64,000 nt of DNA from Thraustochytrium sp. TN22 (taxonomy: Eukaryota; Sar; Bigyra; Thraustochytrida; Thraustochytriidae): contig JABLUY010000007.1 in assembly GCA_013306675.1 (NCBI GenBank), positions 124,001 to 188,000 on the forward strand, written 5' to 3'. Shown in pieces: positions 62,895 to 64,000 of this stretch. Below the pieces are notes generated by a model. That model was given only the letters and a program-made list of their open reading frames with translations. It searched no databases and had not been told where the DNA came from. Each line of letters opens with the position of its first letter. Position 1 is the stretch's first letter. The position numbers and the translations under genes were made by a program.

Positions 62895-63998
62895 TCAAGG
62901 GCCAAGCGCCTGCAGCTGGCTCCTAGCGAGCTGCTGCGCCTGAAGATGAAGGGCAGTGTGTCGTGCGCGACCGCGGAGTTCAATGTGTACCCTGCGAGAG
63001 CGCTCCATGTGGTCCTGGATCTGACGCACACGCGCGTGCAGGCTGTCCTGAGCGCGACCCTGGACCTCAAGATGCTTCCACACGCGACGCGCCTGGGCAC
63101 GAAAGTCTTTGCGCGCTTGCATCTGCGCCGCCAGATGGCTGCGCACACGCGCGCCGCGGTGCATGAGTTCTTGCCTTGCGTGCCACTGGCTGTCCAGCGC
63201 CGTCTTCGCATGGTTTGCGAGGGCGCACAATTCCTCGCGAAGATGATACTGACGCCGGTTGTGTTCGAGCATGTGCTGCGCCGCGGCTGCGCGCTCTCGA
63301 AGCCCGTCGGAAGCGAGTGCCGTGTAGCGTGCGTAGGCGCGAGTGCGGAGATTGCGCAGAAGTGGTCCTTGGCGGGCGGCGTGGAGGACTTGCGACTTGT
63401 GCAGAAGCACGGGCGGGTCGACGACGCGCTGCTCAGACGGCACGTAGGTGCGCACCTCGACGATCTCGGCGTTCTTGAGCGTAGACTCGACGCTGATCAT
63501 GCAGACCTCAAAGTAGAGCACGCGAAGGGCGAAGCGCAGGCGTACGGGGACGCCGAGCTGCATCCAGCCTGCCTCGGACTCCAGGACACCATCCTGGTTT
63601 GTCTCCTGAGCGCGACGAATGTCAGCCTGCTCGCGCTCGTGGAGGTCGAGGGAGTCGAGGGCCGCTGGGGCGGCGCGGGTTGCGGTGGCGGCAGTCGTCT
63701 CCATGTGCGCTCCCATGGCTGCCGGGGCCGGCCCGGGAGACGGTGCAGTGATGGCGGGCTGCACGGAAAGGAGATGTTCCATGTGGGCGACCTCGGCGCA
63801 GGCTTCCTTGGTAGCTGTGCGCAGGAGGGCAAGCGCCTGGACCCGGGTCTGAAAGACGCCACGCGCAGCGCGTGCCGCGTGAACGAGGTCCTTGCGCGCA
63901 CGTGCGCGGGCAGCGAGCATCTCGCGAGCCGACTGCACGCATTCCGCAAGAAAGCGGGCCGCGACGCGGCGGCGGCGCACGTTTTCTGGGGCGCGCTC
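62895..63998 (-). CDS. Helical basic protein, 5' partial, not recognised
   Basis: The frame is open to the window edge, so the N-terminus is outside. The visible 368 residues are mostly Arg/Ala/His/Gln-rich helices in heptad-like spacing (for example RKDLVHAARAARGVFQTRVQ, then RQIQDHMERSRRVHIELRG). Between them is a short globular-looking segment (EAGWMQLGVPVRLRFALRVLYFEV). The pattern suggests a coiled-coil or spectrin-like protein. Stop is TGA at 62895. Confidence 0.6.
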   Translation of the reverse strand, partial: ERAPENVRRRRVAARFLAECVQSAREMLAARARARKDLVHAARAARGVFQTRVQALALLRTATKEACAEVAHMEHLLSVQPAITAPSPGPAPAAMGAHMETTAATATRAAPAALDSLDLHEREQADIRRAQETNQDGVLESEAGWMQLGVPVRLRFALRVLYFEVCMISVESTLKNAEIVEVRTYVPSEQRVVDPPVLLHKSQVLHAARQGPLLRNLRTRAYARYTALASDGLRERAAAAQHMLEHNRRQYHLREELCALANHAKTALDSQWHARQELMHRGARVRSHLAAQMQARKDFRAQARRVWKHLEVQGRAQDSLHARVRQIQDHMERSRRVHIELRGRARHTALHLQAQQLARSQLQALGP

Positions 63999-64000
63999 GC

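Overview
This is a GC-rich, intron-poor nuclear window from a unicellular eukaryote. Long single-exon ORFs, small GT-AG introns (69 and 320 nt), a ciliary gene (CFAP52-like), a PKA regulatory subunit, an RNA polymerase I largest subunit and an LRR-IQ-B-box-WW protein point to a flagellated protist. A stramenopile (labyrinthulomycete or oomycete-like) is my best guess, held with low confidence. Intergenic DNA is rich in tri-, tetra- and pentanucleotide arrays and in CTAG-containing palindromes, and these throw up many spurious long ORFs.

Layout. 1-4.4 kb: the 3' part of a coiled-coil protein ending in an 11-residue amphipathic repeat, convergent with a Q-rich nuclear protein. 4.4-10.6 kb: a 6.2 kb gene-free, satellite-like stretch between two divergent genes. 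10.6-18.5 kb: a ZRANB3-like SNF2/HNH protein whose last codons seed a 4 x 123 bp tandem repeat, a PKA regulatory subunit, a ZIP metal transporter and a nuclear coiled-coil protein. 19 kb: a broken fragment that looks like a viral terminase. 20-28 kb: five tiny Lys/Ala-rich protein genes, all on the minus strand, partly carried on ~1.7-1.85 kb tandem segmental duplications. 30.7-32.6 kb: an H1-like basic protein gene facing a selenoprotein H gene. 34-40.4 kb: RNA polymerase I largest subunit in two exons. 41.5-45.3 kb: an intact 1240-residue P-element-like transposase ORF in DNA of different composition. 46-52.7 kb: a C2H2 zinc-finger gene that appears to be split by an array of DNA transposons, including a perfect 2 x 2339 bp palindrome and a short assembly gap. 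54.7-64 kb: the 1753-residue LRR-IQ-WW protein, CFAP52, and the 3' part of an unrecognised helical protein.

The most striking observation is at 31770-32600 (minus). Two ORFs are separated only by an in-frame TGA lying in the motif Cys-Lys-Ser-TGA. Read as selenocysteine, this gives a 276-residue selenoprotein H with a long histone-H1-like Lys/Ala/Pro tail. It lies beside other H1-like genes, so 20-32.6 kb may be a locus of small basic chromatin proteins. The second is the palindromic TA-flanked transposon, which encodes a YqaJ-like PD-(D/E)XK nuclease next to a piggyBac-like C-terminal region and sits inside the coding region of a polyglutamine zinc-finger gene. All calls come from reading the sequence; no database search was run.
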